A DNA stretch of 64,000 nt from an uncultured Alistipes sp. (GTDB lineage Bacteria; Bacteroidota; Bacteroidia; Bacteroidales; Rikenellaceae). A model generated the notes under the pieces. The model saw nothing but the letters and a program-made list of their open reading frames with translations. It ran no database searches and was not told the DNA's origin. The stretch covers positions 186,001 to 250,000 of the forward strand of contig CAJUMU010000001.1 of assembly GCA_910587675.1 (NCBI GenBank), read 5' to 3'. This document shows, one piece after another, positions 28,193-36,646 of this stretch (its first letter is position 1; each line of letters opens with the position of its first letter). The translations under genes and the position numbers were made by a program.

Positions 28193-28666
28193 ATGACTAA
28201 ATTGAAAGTCGGGGATACGGCTCCCGAGTTTTCGGGGCTGACGCAGGACGGCGCGACGCTTTCGCTCGCCGATCTGAAAGGCGGTCGCACGGTGCTCTAT
28301 TTTTACCCGAAAGACAACACCTCGGGGTGCACGCTCGAGGCCAAGAGCCTGCGAGACGGCAAGGAGGAGCTGGCCCGCAGAGGCTACCGCATCGTCGGGG
28401 TGAGTCCCGACAGCGAACGTTCGCACCGCAACTTCTGCGACAAGCACGAACTGAACTTCACGCTGCTGGCCGACACCGACCGCAGCATCTGCGAAGCGTT
28501 CGGGGTATGGGTCGAGAAATCGATGTACGGCCGCAAATACATGGGCGTGGCGCGCACCACATTTCTGCTCGACGAGCAGGGGCGCATAACCCATATCTTC
28601 GACAAGGTAAAAACCGCCGACCACTATCGGCAGATAATTAATGAATTGGATAAACAAAACGAATAA
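28193..28666 (+). CDS. bcp: BCP/PrxQ-type thiol peroxidase
   Basis: 157 residues. The peroxidatic Cys46 sits in YPKDNTSGCTLEA; the usual Pro before Gly-Cys is Ser here. Residue 51, where two-Cys BCPs have the resolving cysteine, is Lys, so resolution must use another Cys (80 or 98) or an outside thiol. It reduces hydroperoxides in the cytoplasm. It is followed after 3 nt by recA, so the two are co-transcribed, as is common in Bacteroidales. Confidence 0.92.
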   Translation: MTKLKVGDTAPEFSGLTQDGATLSLADLKGGRTVLYFYPKDNTSGCTLEAKSLRDGKEELARRGYRIVGVSPDSERSHRNFCDKHELNFTLLADTDRSICEAFGVWVEKSMYGRKYMGVARTTFLLDEQGRITHIFDKVKTADHYRQIINELDKQNE

Positions 28667-28669
28667 GAC

Positions 28670-29683
<1,014 letters not shown>

Positions 29684-29690
29684 CGATCGT

Positions 29691-31907
29691 ATGAATTATA
29701 CTGCGGAAGACGAGCAACTCATACAAAGCAAATGGGACGAACTGGTCGAATCGTGCAGGAAGATATGCCGCAACGAAGAAGACCGTAATTTCATTCGGCG
29801 GGCCTTTTTTTTGGCCAAGGAGGCTCATCAGGGGGTCAGGCGTCGCTCGGGCGAGCCTTACCTCCTGCATCCCATCGCAGTAGCACGCATCGTGGTCGAC
29901 GAAATCGGCCTCGGCGTAAAATCGGTCGTCGCGGCGTTGCTGCACGACGTGGTGGAGGATACCGAATACACCGTCGAGGATATCGAACACATTTTCGGCC
30001 GCAAGGTCGCCACGATGGTCGACGGACTGACCAAAATGTCGGGCGTGTTCAACGCTGACACCTCGCGTCAGGCCGAATATTTCCGCAAGGTGCTGCTCAC
30101 GCTGTCGGACGACGTGCGGGTCATCCTCATCAAGATCGCCGACCGCCTGCACAACATGCGCACCCTCGGCTCCATGCCGCAGAACAAACAGATAAAGATC
30201 ACGGGCGAAACGATCTATCTCTTCGCGCCGCTTGCCTATCGACTCGGCCTGTACGCGATCAAGACCGAGCTGGAGGATCTCTGCATGAAGTACCGCTTCC
30301 CGAAAGAGTACCGCGAGATAACCCGCCAGATCGACGAAACATCGGCCGCCCGCGAGGAGTACATACGCAAATTCAACGCGCCGATCATCGAGGCGCTCGA
30401 CCGCAACGGCATCAAATACGAGATATCGGGCCGCGTAAAGAGCGTCTATTCCATCTGGACGAAGATGGTGCGCAAACAGATCCCGTTTTCGGAGATTTAC
30501 GACCTGTTCGCCATCCGCATAGTGTTCGAACCGCTCGAATTCCCGTCGGAAAAGACGCAATGCTGGCAGATATACTCCTCGATAACGGATATCTATACCC
30601 CCAAATCCGACCGTCTGCGCGACTGGATAAGCATCCCCAAGGCCAACGGTTACGAGGCCCTGCACTCCACGGTGATGGGCCCCGACGGAATATGGGTGGA
30701 GGTGCAGATCCGCAGCCGACGGATGGAGGAGGTCGCCGAACGCGGCATCGCCGCCCACTGGAAATACAAGCACTCGGCCATCTCGCACGACGAGGACGAG
30801 TTCGACAAGTGGTTCAAGATGATCCGCATGGCGCTGGACAGCCCGACGGAGAACGCCATCGACTTCTTGGACAACTTTAAGTTATCGCTCTATACCTCCG
30901 AAATAGCGGTATTTACACCTAAAGGCGAAGCGCGACACCTGCCATACGGAGCCACCGCGCTCGACATGGCTTACGACGTACACACCAAGATCGGCAACAA
31001 AGCTATAGGGGCCAAGATCAACCACAAGATAATGCCCATCTCCACGCAGCTCAACAGCGGCGATCAGGTGGAGATCATAACCTCGGAGTCGGCCAGACCC
31101 AAAGCCGAATGGCTGGAGTACGTCATGACGGCCAAGGCCAAGCAAGCCATCAAAAACCACCTCAAACGCGAACGCGAACACAACCTCCAGCGAGGTATGC
31201 AGATGCTCGACGAGCGTTTGGCGAAGCTCAACATAACGCCCAACAACCGCGTTATACGCAAGTTGATGGAGGCTTATGACAGCAGCAACAAAGAGGAGCT
31301 GTACACCAAGATAGGGGCGGGAATCGTGTCGCTCGACAGTCTGGAAAAGATCGTCAAGACCAATTCGAAAAGCAAGATACTGAAATTCTGGACCTTGTTC
31401 ATCAAGGACAAAGACGAGGAAACGGACGACAACGGCGCGACGGAGGAGAAGAAATCGGACCGAAAGGAGGGTGGCGAAGCACCCGACTTCGTGATCGCCG
31501 ACTGCTGCAAACCCATCCCGGGCGACAGCGTGGTGGGTTTCAAGGACCCGATAACGCACCAAATAATCGTCCACAAATCCTCGTGCGACGAGCTTAACCG
31601 TCTCGCTTCGCAACACGGCGAGTGCATAATGAAGGAGGAGATACAGTGGTCGCAGCACAAAACGTTGTCGCCGCTCTCCACGATCGAGATCATGGGCATC
31701 GACCGCATGGGATTGCTGCTCGATCTGGCCAATGTGGTGACCAACGACTTCAGCATCAATATGCGCGAAGTGAACATACAGTCGCACGACGGCATTTTCG
31801 AAGGCACCTTGAGCCTTTACGTGCGCGACGCCAACAGCCTTAACGCCGTTCTCGAACGCCTGCGTCGCATAAAGGGGATGGACAGTGTGAAACGAGTAAT
31901 AAACTGA
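29691..31907 (+). CDS. RelA/SpoT-type bifunctional (p)ppGpp synthetase/hydrolase
   Basis: 738 residues. The HD hydrolase domain has HPIAVARIV and LLHDVVEDT. The synthetase domain has SGRVKSVYSIWTKM, YDLFAIRIVFE and GYEALHSTVMGP. TGS (about 400-460, VFTPKGEARHLPYGATALD) and ACT (C-terminal 75 residues, IEIMGIDRMGLLLDLANVV) complete the long-RSH layout. Since both catalytic domains look intact, it should be bifunctional like SpoT/Rel. It couples nutrient stress to ribosome and growth control. It is 7 nt after recA. Confidence 0.95.
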   Translation: MNYTAEDEQLIQSKWDELVESCRKICRNEEDRNFIRRAFFLAKEAHQGVRRRSGEPYLLHPIAVARIVVDEIGLGVKSVVAALLHDVVEDTEYTVEDIEHIFGRKVATMVDGLTKMSGVFNADTSRQAEYFRKVLLTLSDDVRVILIKIADRLHNMRTLGSMPQNKQIKITGETIYLFAPLAYRLGLYAIKTELEDLCMKYRFPKEYREITRQIDETSAAREEYIRKFNAPIIEALDRNGIKYEISGRVKSVYSIWTKMVRKQIPFSEIYDLFAIRIVFEPLEFPSEKTQCWQIYSSITDIYTPKSDRLRDWISIPKANGYEALHSTVMGPDGIWVEVQIRSRRMEEVAERGIAAHWKYKHSAISHDEDEFDKWFKMIRMALDSPTENAIDFLDNFKLSLYTSEIAVFTPKGEARHLPYGATALDMAYDVHTKIGNKAIGAKINHKIMPISTQLNSGDQVEIITSESARPKAEWLEYVMTAKAKQAIKNHLKREREHNLQRGMQMLDERLAKLNITPNNRVIRKLMEAYDSSNKEELYTKIGAGIVSLDSLEKIVKTNSKSKILKFWTLFIKDKDEETDDNGATEEKKSDRKEGGEAPDFVIADCCKPIPGDSVVGFKDPITHQIIVHKSSCDELNRLASQHGECIMKEEIQWSQHKTLSPLSTIEIMGIDRMGLLLDLANVVTNDFSINMREVNIQSHDGIFEGTLSLYVRDANSLNAVLERLRRIKGMDSVKRVIN

Positions 31908-31911
31908 TACC

Positions 31912-32403
31912 ATGGATTACTTTTGGATTATAATATTGATCGCGGGAGCGGTAATGTCCTCGATGCAAAACGACCGTAAGAAAAAACGCCGACTCTCGAC
32001 TCCGACGAAACCCGCCGAAGCCGGCGAAACGGATCTGAACCAAGAGTGGGAGAGACGCATGCGCGACGTATTCGGCGAGCAGCACCCCTTGACGCCGCCC
32101 GCTCCGAAGGGCTCCGAACGCCGCACGGCCGCGCCGAACCGAGGCATCGACACTGAACAAACGCTCGCGCAAGCGATGACGCGGCAATCCGTATCGGCCG
32201 AAAGGGCGGCCATACAAAAGCCTAAATCACATAAAAAAAACGCCAAAGCGACAGTCGTCATCAAGCAGCAACCGCCGACCGCACCTGCGGAACCGAAAAA
32301 GACTCGCCAAAACGCCGATTACGGCCGCATTATTGACGAGTTCGACTTGGAGCGCGCAGTAATATATTCGGAGATACTCAAACCGAAATTCGAAGAGTAT
32401 TGA
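31912..32403 (+). CDS. Single-pass membrane protein of unknown function
   Basis: 163 residues. It opens with one hydrophobic helix (MDYFWIIILIAGAVMSSM), then a basic and Pro/Ala-rich, probably disordered region (about 20-135), and ends with a short ordered segment YGRIIDEFDLERAVIYSEILKPKFEEY. It follows the RSH gene by 4 nt and so is probably translated from the same message. I know no function for the family. Confidence 0.78.
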   Translation: MDYFWIIILIAGAVMSSMQNDRKKKRRLSTPTKPAEAGETDLNQEWERRMRDVFGEQHPLTPPAPKGSERRTAAPNRGIDTEQTLAQAMTRQSVSAERAAIQKPKSHKKNAKATVVIKQQPPTAPAEPKKTRQNADYGRIIDEFDLERAVIYSEILKPKFEEY

Positions 32404-32496
32404 CGCGACAATGATTCGCCGCGCCTTTTCGGGCGGCGGCATCGCGCCGAGGCGACATATCAACGTTCCGAACAGCAAACTAACACGAATATCAAT

Positions 32497-32883
32497 ATGG
32501 CAACCGTTTTCTCAAAGATCATAGCAGGGGAGATCCCGAGCTACAAAGTGGCCGAGGACGAAAACTATTACGCGTTTCTCGACATTAATCCGCTGGCCGA
32601 GGGCCATACCTTGGTCGTGCCCAAGAAAGAGGTGGACTACATCTTCGATCTCGACGACGAAACGTTGGCGGGACTCACGCGATTCGCTAAAAAAGTAGCG
32701 CACAGAATCAAGTCTAAAATAGAGTGTAAAAAGGTGGCGATGGTGGTTTTGGGACTCGAAGTTCCGCATGCACACATACATTTGATCCCCATGAACAGCG
32801 AAAACGACGTCGATTTCAAGCGCGAAAAGCTGCGTTTCACACCCGAAGAGTTTCGTAAAACTGCAGCGATCTTAGCGGAATAA
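32497..32883 (+). CDS. HIT family nucleotide-binding protein
   Basis: 128 residues with the histidine triad motif HAHIHLIP at the C-terminal side (near 89-96) and the N-terminal CIFCKI-type region replaced by VFSKIIAGEIPSYKVAED, so zinc-binding Cys are absent. HIT/HinT proteins hydrolyse nucleoside phosphoramidates. It is 93 nt after the preceding gene and ends in a hairpin terminator. Confidence 0.93.
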   Translation: MATVFSKIIAGEIPSYKVAEDENYYAFLDINPLAEGHTLVVPKKEVDYIFDLDDETLAGLTRFAKKVAHRIKSKIECKKVAMVVLGLEVPHAHIHLIPMNSENDVDFKREKLRFTPEEFRKTAAILAE

Positions 32884-32922
32884 ACAACTGTTTACAACTC
32901 TGCAACATCTTAAAATACAATA

Positions 32923-32956
32923 GGGTAGCCGCATGTGCGGTTACCCTTCTTATTTC
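32923..32956 (+). terminator. Terminator of the HIT gene
   Basis: GGGTAGCCGCA and TGCGGTTACCC form an 11-bp stem with one G-T pair, followed by a T-rich tract. Confidence 0.8.
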
Positions 32957-33054
32957 ATTTTTAACATAATATAACAGCGAAAATTAATTTCGTCTAAAAA
33001 TGTCTCATGACAAGCCATTATTCTCGATTTTCGTTATAAAAAACCTCATTTCAA

Positions 33055-33064
33055 TACATTTGTA
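33055..33064. promoter_or_regulatory. Operator 1: TACA-tt-TGTA
   Basis: TACATTTGTA, a dyad with 4-bp arms. It also holds an exact -7 box (TACATTTG). The 13-mer TACATTTGTAAAC here recurs at 33441-33453. Confidence 0.55.
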
Positions 33065-33079
33065 AACCACGCAAATATC

Positions 33080-33095
33080 TTTTACAGATGTAAAA
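33080..33095. promoter_or_regulatory. Operator 2: TTTTACA-ga-TGTAAAA
   Basis: Perfect 7-bp arms around GA, 25 nt centre-to-centre-scale from operator 1. Confidence 0.65.
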
Positions 33096-33107
33096 CATTG
33101 TTGATTA

Positions 33108-33119
33108 TTACAATTGTAA
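33108..33119. promoter_or_regulatory. Operator 3: TTACAATTGTAA
   Basis: A perfect 12-bp palindrome of the same TTACA-nn-TGTAA form. Confidence 0.6.
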
Positions 33120-33148
33120 CAGTGATAGGGGATTTACCTGTGTTGATA

Positions 33149-33162
33149 ATTACATCTGTAAT
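33149..33162. promoter_or_regulatory. Operator 4: ATTACA-tc-TGTAAT
   Basis: Perfect 6-bp arms around TC. Confidence 0.6.
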
Positions 33163-33439
33163 AGGGCAGATGACAGTGAATAAATCATTCCTCGAAGCCC
33201 GATTATCAAAGATTAAAGTGCTTAACTTGTGAATATATACAATAGCAAACCAGCATATTACACTATTTATATAACTACAGACTTGAGTATAAGCAGTGTC
33301 AAGGTCGCAGAATCGGCGTCATGTCGTCTCTTGAAGCATGTTTACCAATAATAATCTCAATATATCAATACTTTAACACGTAATATCTAAAGTAATGCTA
33401 TAACATTCATATTTCGTCCGATTTAACTATAAATATCGA

Positions 33440-33451
33440 TTACATTTGTAA
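33440..33451. promoter_or_regulatory. Operator 5: TTACA-tt-TGTAA
   Basis: Perfect 5-bp arms. It overlaps an exact -7 box (TACATTTG, 33441-33448), about 100 nt before the XRE gene. Confidence 0.6.
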
Positions 33452-33463
33452 ACACAATTAATC

Positions 33464-33530
33464 TGTAAATCCCGTTTACATTTCTCACTCAGCACTTGTT
33501 TACAAAAGAAAAATGTTTTATGTTTGTAAA
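33464..33530 (+). promoter_or_regulatory. XRE promoter region with inverted half-sites
   Basis: TGTAAA-tcccg-TTTACA (33464-33480) is an outward-facing pair of the same half-sites. TTTACAAA (33499-33506) and TTTGTAAA (33523-33530) flank the start region. The -7 box TATGTTTG is at 33519-33526, 15 nt before the XRE ATG, so the leader is very short and the last half-site overlaps the -7 box. Confidence 0.6.
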
Positions 33531-33541
33531 AAATTTCGATC

Positions 33542-34009
33542 ATGCGTGAAAAATTGCTCTCTTTGATGAAAAACGAGAATCTGACTCCGAGTAAACTCGC
33601 CGAGTTGCTCGGCATTCAGCCCTCGGGAATCTCCCACATTCTCGCGGGTCGAAACAAACCGAGTTTCGATCTCGTTCAGAAAATCCTAAGGCGGTTCCCG
33701 CAAATAAATCCCGACTGGCTGTTTCTCGACCAAAAACCGATGTACCGCCAAATCTCGGAGAACGCCATCTCGCCGAGCGTTCAACCGACTGTTAATCTCT
33801 TTGCCGAGTCGAGCGAACCGCGAACCGAATCGAACGGAAAGCATAACGCCGCGACAAATGATTTCGAACCGTCGGTCGCCACCAACAAGAGCGGTGTTCC
33901 GACATCGGTAATGCAATCTGTCGCGGCTGTAAGTTCGCAACAAAAAATCCGACGCATCATCATTCTGTTCGACGACCACACGTTCGAAAGTTTCGAGTCG
34001 CCCGAATAA
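33542..34009 (+). CDS. XRE-family helix-turn-helix regulator
   Basis: 155 residues. The HTH_3 domain covers about residues 3-60 (LTPSKLAELLGIQPSGISHILAGRN) with the helix 4/5 segment FDLVQKILRRFPQINPDWLFL typical of XRE proteins in Bacteroidetes. A linker of about 70 low-complexity residues leads to the C-terminal strand pair KIRRIIILFDDHTFESFE, a conserved tail in this group. The 585-nt AT-rich gap upstream is packed with TTACA-nn-TGTAA dyads, so it may autoregulate. The ligand and other targets are unknown. Confidence 0.88.
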   Translation: MREKLLSLMKNENLTPSKLAELLGIQPSGISHILAGRNKPSFDLVQKILRRFPQINPDWLFLDQKPMYRQISENAISPSVQPTVNLFAESSEPRTESNGKHNAATNDFEPSVATNKSGVPTSVMQSVAAVSSQQKIRRIIILFDDHTFESFESPE

Positions 34010-34203
34010 ACCGTTTCGGGCGACGGCGACTCGCATTTCGCGAGCGTTCAAATTATTTAACATAATTATCGGCATTTGTAACTCAAATTCCAAAATCATT
34101 CTACCGGGTATCCGCACAACCTTGTCGAATCGTCATATCCATATCCTAAAAAACTTCTCTCAATACCCCTATAATCTCCGCCTTGCCTTTTGATGTAATA
34201 TTG

Positions 34204-34240
34204 CCATTATGTTAAATAATGGGCGGCATTAATTTAATGC
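34204..34240. promoter_or_regulatory. Two adjacent AT-rich palindromes
   Basis: CCATTAT-gttaa-ATAATGG (34204-34222) and GCATTAA-t-TTAATGC (34226-34240), both perfect 7-bp arms, in the 371-nt gap between the XRE and GLPGLI-like genes. They could be operators or a structured 3' UTR. Nothing else is recognisable in that gap apart from the terminator and promoter listed. Confidence 0.35.
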
Positions 34241-34300
34241 TTAAGGATTTGGGCATATCCTCGAATAATCGCCCGACACGAAACAAAACCGCCTGAACGA

Positions 34301-34329
34301 ACAAATCGAGTCGCCGATTTGTCATTTTT
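34301..34329 (+). terminator. Terminator-like hairpin in the XRE 3' region
   Basis: ACAAATCG (34301-34308) pairs with CGATTTGT (34315-34322), followed by CATTTTT. It lies nearly 300 nt beyond the XRE stop. Another hairpin over the stop (GTCGCCCGAA / TTCGGGCGAC, 33997-34024) lacks a T run. Confidence 0.5.
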
Positions 34330-34363
34330 CGAAATGTAGATACCGATTGTGCGGCATTTTAAT

Positions 34364-34371
34364 TATATTTG
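34364..34371 (+). promoter_or_regulatory. -7 promoter box of the GLPGLI-like gene
   Basis: TATATTTG, an exact match only 9 nt before the ATG at 34381, so the message would be leaderless or nearly so. It is followed by TGTAAAAC, similar to the XRE promoter. Confidence 0.55.
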
Positions 34372-34380
34372 TAAAACATA

Positions 34381-34950
34381 ATGAAAATAAACACTCGACA
34401 TATATACGTTTCGATTGTCGTAGCGGCAGTCATTGCGGCCGTAACGCACGCGTTGTCCATCGGTTACGGCGTAACTTACGCGTCGCTGTCGGAATCCGAA
34501 TCCGCTCGCCGTCCGATGTCGATGTCGGTCGTATACGAACGCACGTACGGCGGACACAGCGATTTCGTCCATCTGAAGATCGACACCACGTATCGCCAAA
34601 CGGGCAAAGGCCGATTCAGGCTCGAAACCGTATGCGACCGTAAAATGTCGCTCCGCAGTTTCGACGGCGCATACGCCGACTGTTCGTCCGCAACGCCGCG
34701 ATGCTTCGTATTCGGCAACGACATAGAGTGGAGAGACACGGGCGAAACTCGCCGCATAATGGATTACGAATGCCGTCGGGCCACGGCCACGTTCGACCAC
34801 CGCACGTGGGAGGTGTGGTATACCCTACTGCTGCCCCGTCGCGCCGCCGACGCGCGTGCGAGCGACAATCTGGCGGGACTCATACTGGAGGCCCGCGAGT
34901 CGGGAGGCGATTACTCGCTCAGGATAAGACACATATCCGAAATATCATAA
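34381..34950 (+). CDS. GLPGLI-family-like exported protein
   Basis: 189 residues with an N-terminal hydrophobic segment (IYVSIVVAAVIAAVTHAL) that may be a signal or anchor. The order of features matches GLPGLI proteins: a YERTY strand near the start, a DYECRRATATF strand, the tryptophan strand RTWEVWYTLLLP, and a degenerate signature (NLAGLILEA in place of GLPGLI). The protein is shorter than usual. The family is often encoded next to TonB receptors in Bacteroidetes, but none is adjacent here. Function unknown. Confidence 0.65.
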   Translation: MKINTRHIYVSIVVAAVIAAVTHALSIGYGVTYASLSESESARRPMSMSVVYERTYGGHSDFVHLKIDTTYRQTGKGRFRLETVCDRKMSLRSFDGAYADCSSATPRCFVFGNDIEWRDTGETRRIMDYECRRATATFDHRTWEVWYTLLLPRRAADARASDNLAGLILEARESGGDYSLRIRHISEIS

Positions 34951-34979
34951 TAACTTCAACCTCTTAATACACATTATTT

Positions 34980-36275
34980 ATGAAGAAAATTCTTTCATTC
35001 GTCGCAATCGCCTCTCTCGCGGCAGGCATGGCGACATCGTGCAAGCAGCACAACACGTTGACCGCTGCCGAGGAGGCCGACGGTTGGCAGCTTCTCTTCA
35101 ACGGCGAGAATCTCGACGGCTGGCGCGACTACAACGGCAAGGAACTTACGGGCGGCTGGGGCGTAGTCGACGGTTGCATTCAGGCTTCGGGCGAAGGCGG
35201 CGACGCTTCGGGCTATATCGTAACCGACAAGAAGTACGACAATTTCGAACTTGTGTGGGATTGGAAACTCACCCACGGCGGCAACAGCGGTATGCTCTAC
35301 CACGTGGTCGAAAGCCCCAAATTCAAGGTTCCGTACGTTACGGGCCCCGAATACCAGCTCATCGACAACGAGGGTTGGGAAGAGGTGAACGCCCCTGCCA
35401 AGTTGGAGGAATGGCAGAAGTTAGGCGTGGATTACGCCATGCACCTGCCCGATTACAGCAAGATGCACGTAAATCCGCAGGGTCAGTGGAACACCTCGAA
35501 GATCGTATTCGACAACGGTCATGTGGAGCATTGGCTCAACGGCGAAAAGATTCTGGAGTTCGAGGCGTGGACCGACGATTGGTTCGCCAAGAAAGCCAGC
35601 GGCAAATGGGGTAACGCCACCGAGTACGGTTTGGCTCACGAGGGCGTGATCTGCCTTCAGGACCACGGAGACCCCGCATCATTCCGTAACATCAAGATCA
35701 AGGAGTTGCCTCGCAAGACAGGCAAGACGGTCAGCCTCTTCAACGGCAAAGACCTCACGGGCTGGGAGTTGTTCGGCAGCATGCGTGTTTCGGTGGACGA
35801 CGAAGGCAATCTGGTGACCGAGAACGGCGAGGACTTGAAGTACGGTTACCTCGGCACACGCGAATACTACAAGGATTTCGACCTCACGGTAGAGTTCAAA
35901 CAGGCTTCTAACGGCAACTCGGGCCTATTCTTCCACTCGTTCGTGGAGGGCGGTTACAAGAACAATATCGTGAACGGCTGGCAGTGCGAAGTCGCTCCCA
36001 AGGGTCAGGACACGGGCGGCATCTATGAGTCTTACGGCCGCGGCTGGTTGATCCAGATCCCCGACGAGAAGGAGGATATCCTCAAGGAGGGCGAGTGGAA
36101 CACGCTGCGTCTCCGCGTCGAGGGCGACAACGTGAAGACTTGGCTCAACGGCGAGCTGATGGTGGATATCAACGACGAGCTCATCGGTTCGAAGACGGGT
36201 CGCATCATGTTGCAGATCCACGACGGCAACAATATCAAGGTGCTTTGGAAGAACTTCAAGCTCACTACCTTATAA
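34980..36275 (+). CDS. Lipoprotein with two DUF1080 (3-keto-disaccharide hydrolase) domains
   Basis: 431 residues. The signal ends in MATSC (Cys21). Two DUF1080 jelly-roll domains follow, each opening with the signature LFNGENLDGW (about 38-47) or LFNGKDLTGW (about 250-260) and each holding the strand NGHVEHWLNGEKI / GDNVKTWLNGELM. Known members hydrolyse 3-keto-glucosides. It is 29 nt after the GLPGLI-like gene, perhaps co-transcribed, and has its own terminator. A single-domain relative is at 39758. Substrate not known here. Confidence 0.9.
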   Translation: MKKILSFVAIASLAAGMATSCKQHNTLTAAEEADGWQLLFNGENLDGWRDYNGKELTGGWGVVDGCIQASGEGGDASGYIVTDKKYDNFELVWDWKLTHGGNSGMLYHVVESPKFKVPYVTGPEYQLIDNEGWEEVNAPAKLEEWQKLGVDYAMHLPDYSKMHVNPQGQWNTSKIVFDNGHVEHWLNGEKILEFEAWTDDWFAKKASGKWGNATEYGLAHEGVICLQDHGDPASFRNIKIKELPRKTGKTVSLFNGKDLTGWELFGSMRVSVDDEGNLVTENGEDLKYGYLGTREYYKDFDLTVEFKQASNGNSGLFFHSFVEGGYKNNIVNGWQCEVAPKGQDTGGIYESYGRGWLIQIPDEKEDILKEGEWNTLRLRVEGDNVKTWLNGELMVDINDELIGSKTGRIMLQIHDGNNIKVLWKNFKLTTL

Positions 36276-36296
36276 TATAAGGTCACGGCGATTTTT

Positions 36297-36327
36297 ACGG
36301 CTCCCGCACGCGGGGGCCGTATTTTTT
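36297..36327 (+). terminator. Terminator of the DUF1080 gene
   Basis: ACGGC-t-CCCGC pairs with GCGGG-g-GCCGT, followed by ATTTTTT. Confidence 0.85.
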
Positions 36328-36340
36328 ATTGAGGAGAAAG

Positions 36341-36438
36341 CTCGGGCCGCGGGCTGCGGAGACCGCGTGTGAACAATCGCGAACGACAGCGGGCCTCCGC
36401 GGGGCGAGGCTGCGGCCCGCGCAGTTCTGCCAACTGCT
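36341..36438 (-). repeat. Dispersed GC-rich repeat, type A copy (A5)
   Basis: Contains GGGCCTCCGCGGGGCGAGG and GCTGCGGCCCGCG, then a terminal hairpin GCAGTT-ctgc-cAACTGC (36421-36437). It aligns with the reverse complement of the copy at 61898-61992. Type B begins 34 nt later. Confidence 0.75.
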
Positions 36439-36463
36439 CCTCGCTACGCTCGGCGGCATGACG
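36439..36463 (+). repeat. Short repeat 'CCTCGCTACGCTCGGCGGCATGACG'-like block
   Basis: The segment CTCGCTACGCTCGGCGGCA then TGACG closely matches CTCACTGCGTTCGATGGCA then TGACG at 61862-61886. In both places it lies directly beside a type A repeat. Confidence 0.55.
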
Positions 36464-36471
36464 TAAAAAAT

Positions 36472-36566
36472 GCGGTTCGCCGACGGCGGAGGACGAAACG
36501 AGCCTTGCGCGAATTGCAGTCCGCCGCAGTGGGGCGTCGGCGAACTGCGCGACTCTGACGAGTCGC
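36472..36566 (+). repeat. Dispersed GC-rich repeat, type B copy (B1)
   Basis: TTCGCCGACGGCGGAGGAC, TTGCAGTCCGCCGCAGT and GCGTCGGCGAACTGC are shared with the copy at 61544-61635. It ends with a 7-bp hairpin GCGACTC-tgac-GAGTCGC (36549-36566) whose sequence differs from the other copies. Confidence 0.8.
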
Positions 36567-36594
36567 ATTTTTAGAGCATTACAAAAATAATCCG

Positions 36595-36602
36595 TATATT
36601 TG
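36595..36602 (+). promoter_or_regulatory. -7 promoter box of the znuA-znuC operon
   Basis: TATATTTG, an exact match 29 nt after the B1 repeat hairpin and 44 nt before the znuA ATG. Confidence 0.6.
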
Positions 36603-36646
36603 CGCAACGGAGCGCGACAATGCGTCTGCCGAAGGGAAAACAAGAG

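Noticed and set aside
29691..31907. RSH as a synthetase-only RelA
   Set aside because: The HD motif LLHDVVEDT and surrounding residues are intact, so a bifunctional enzyme is more likely.
33141..33149. TGTTGATAA as a DnaA box
   Set aside because: It has one mismatch to the consensus, stands alone and lies inside the XRE operator array.
32957..33541. A CRISPR-like or tandem-repeat array before the XRE gene
   Set aside because: The repeated units are short dyads with irregular spacing and no constant direct repeat, so operators fit better.
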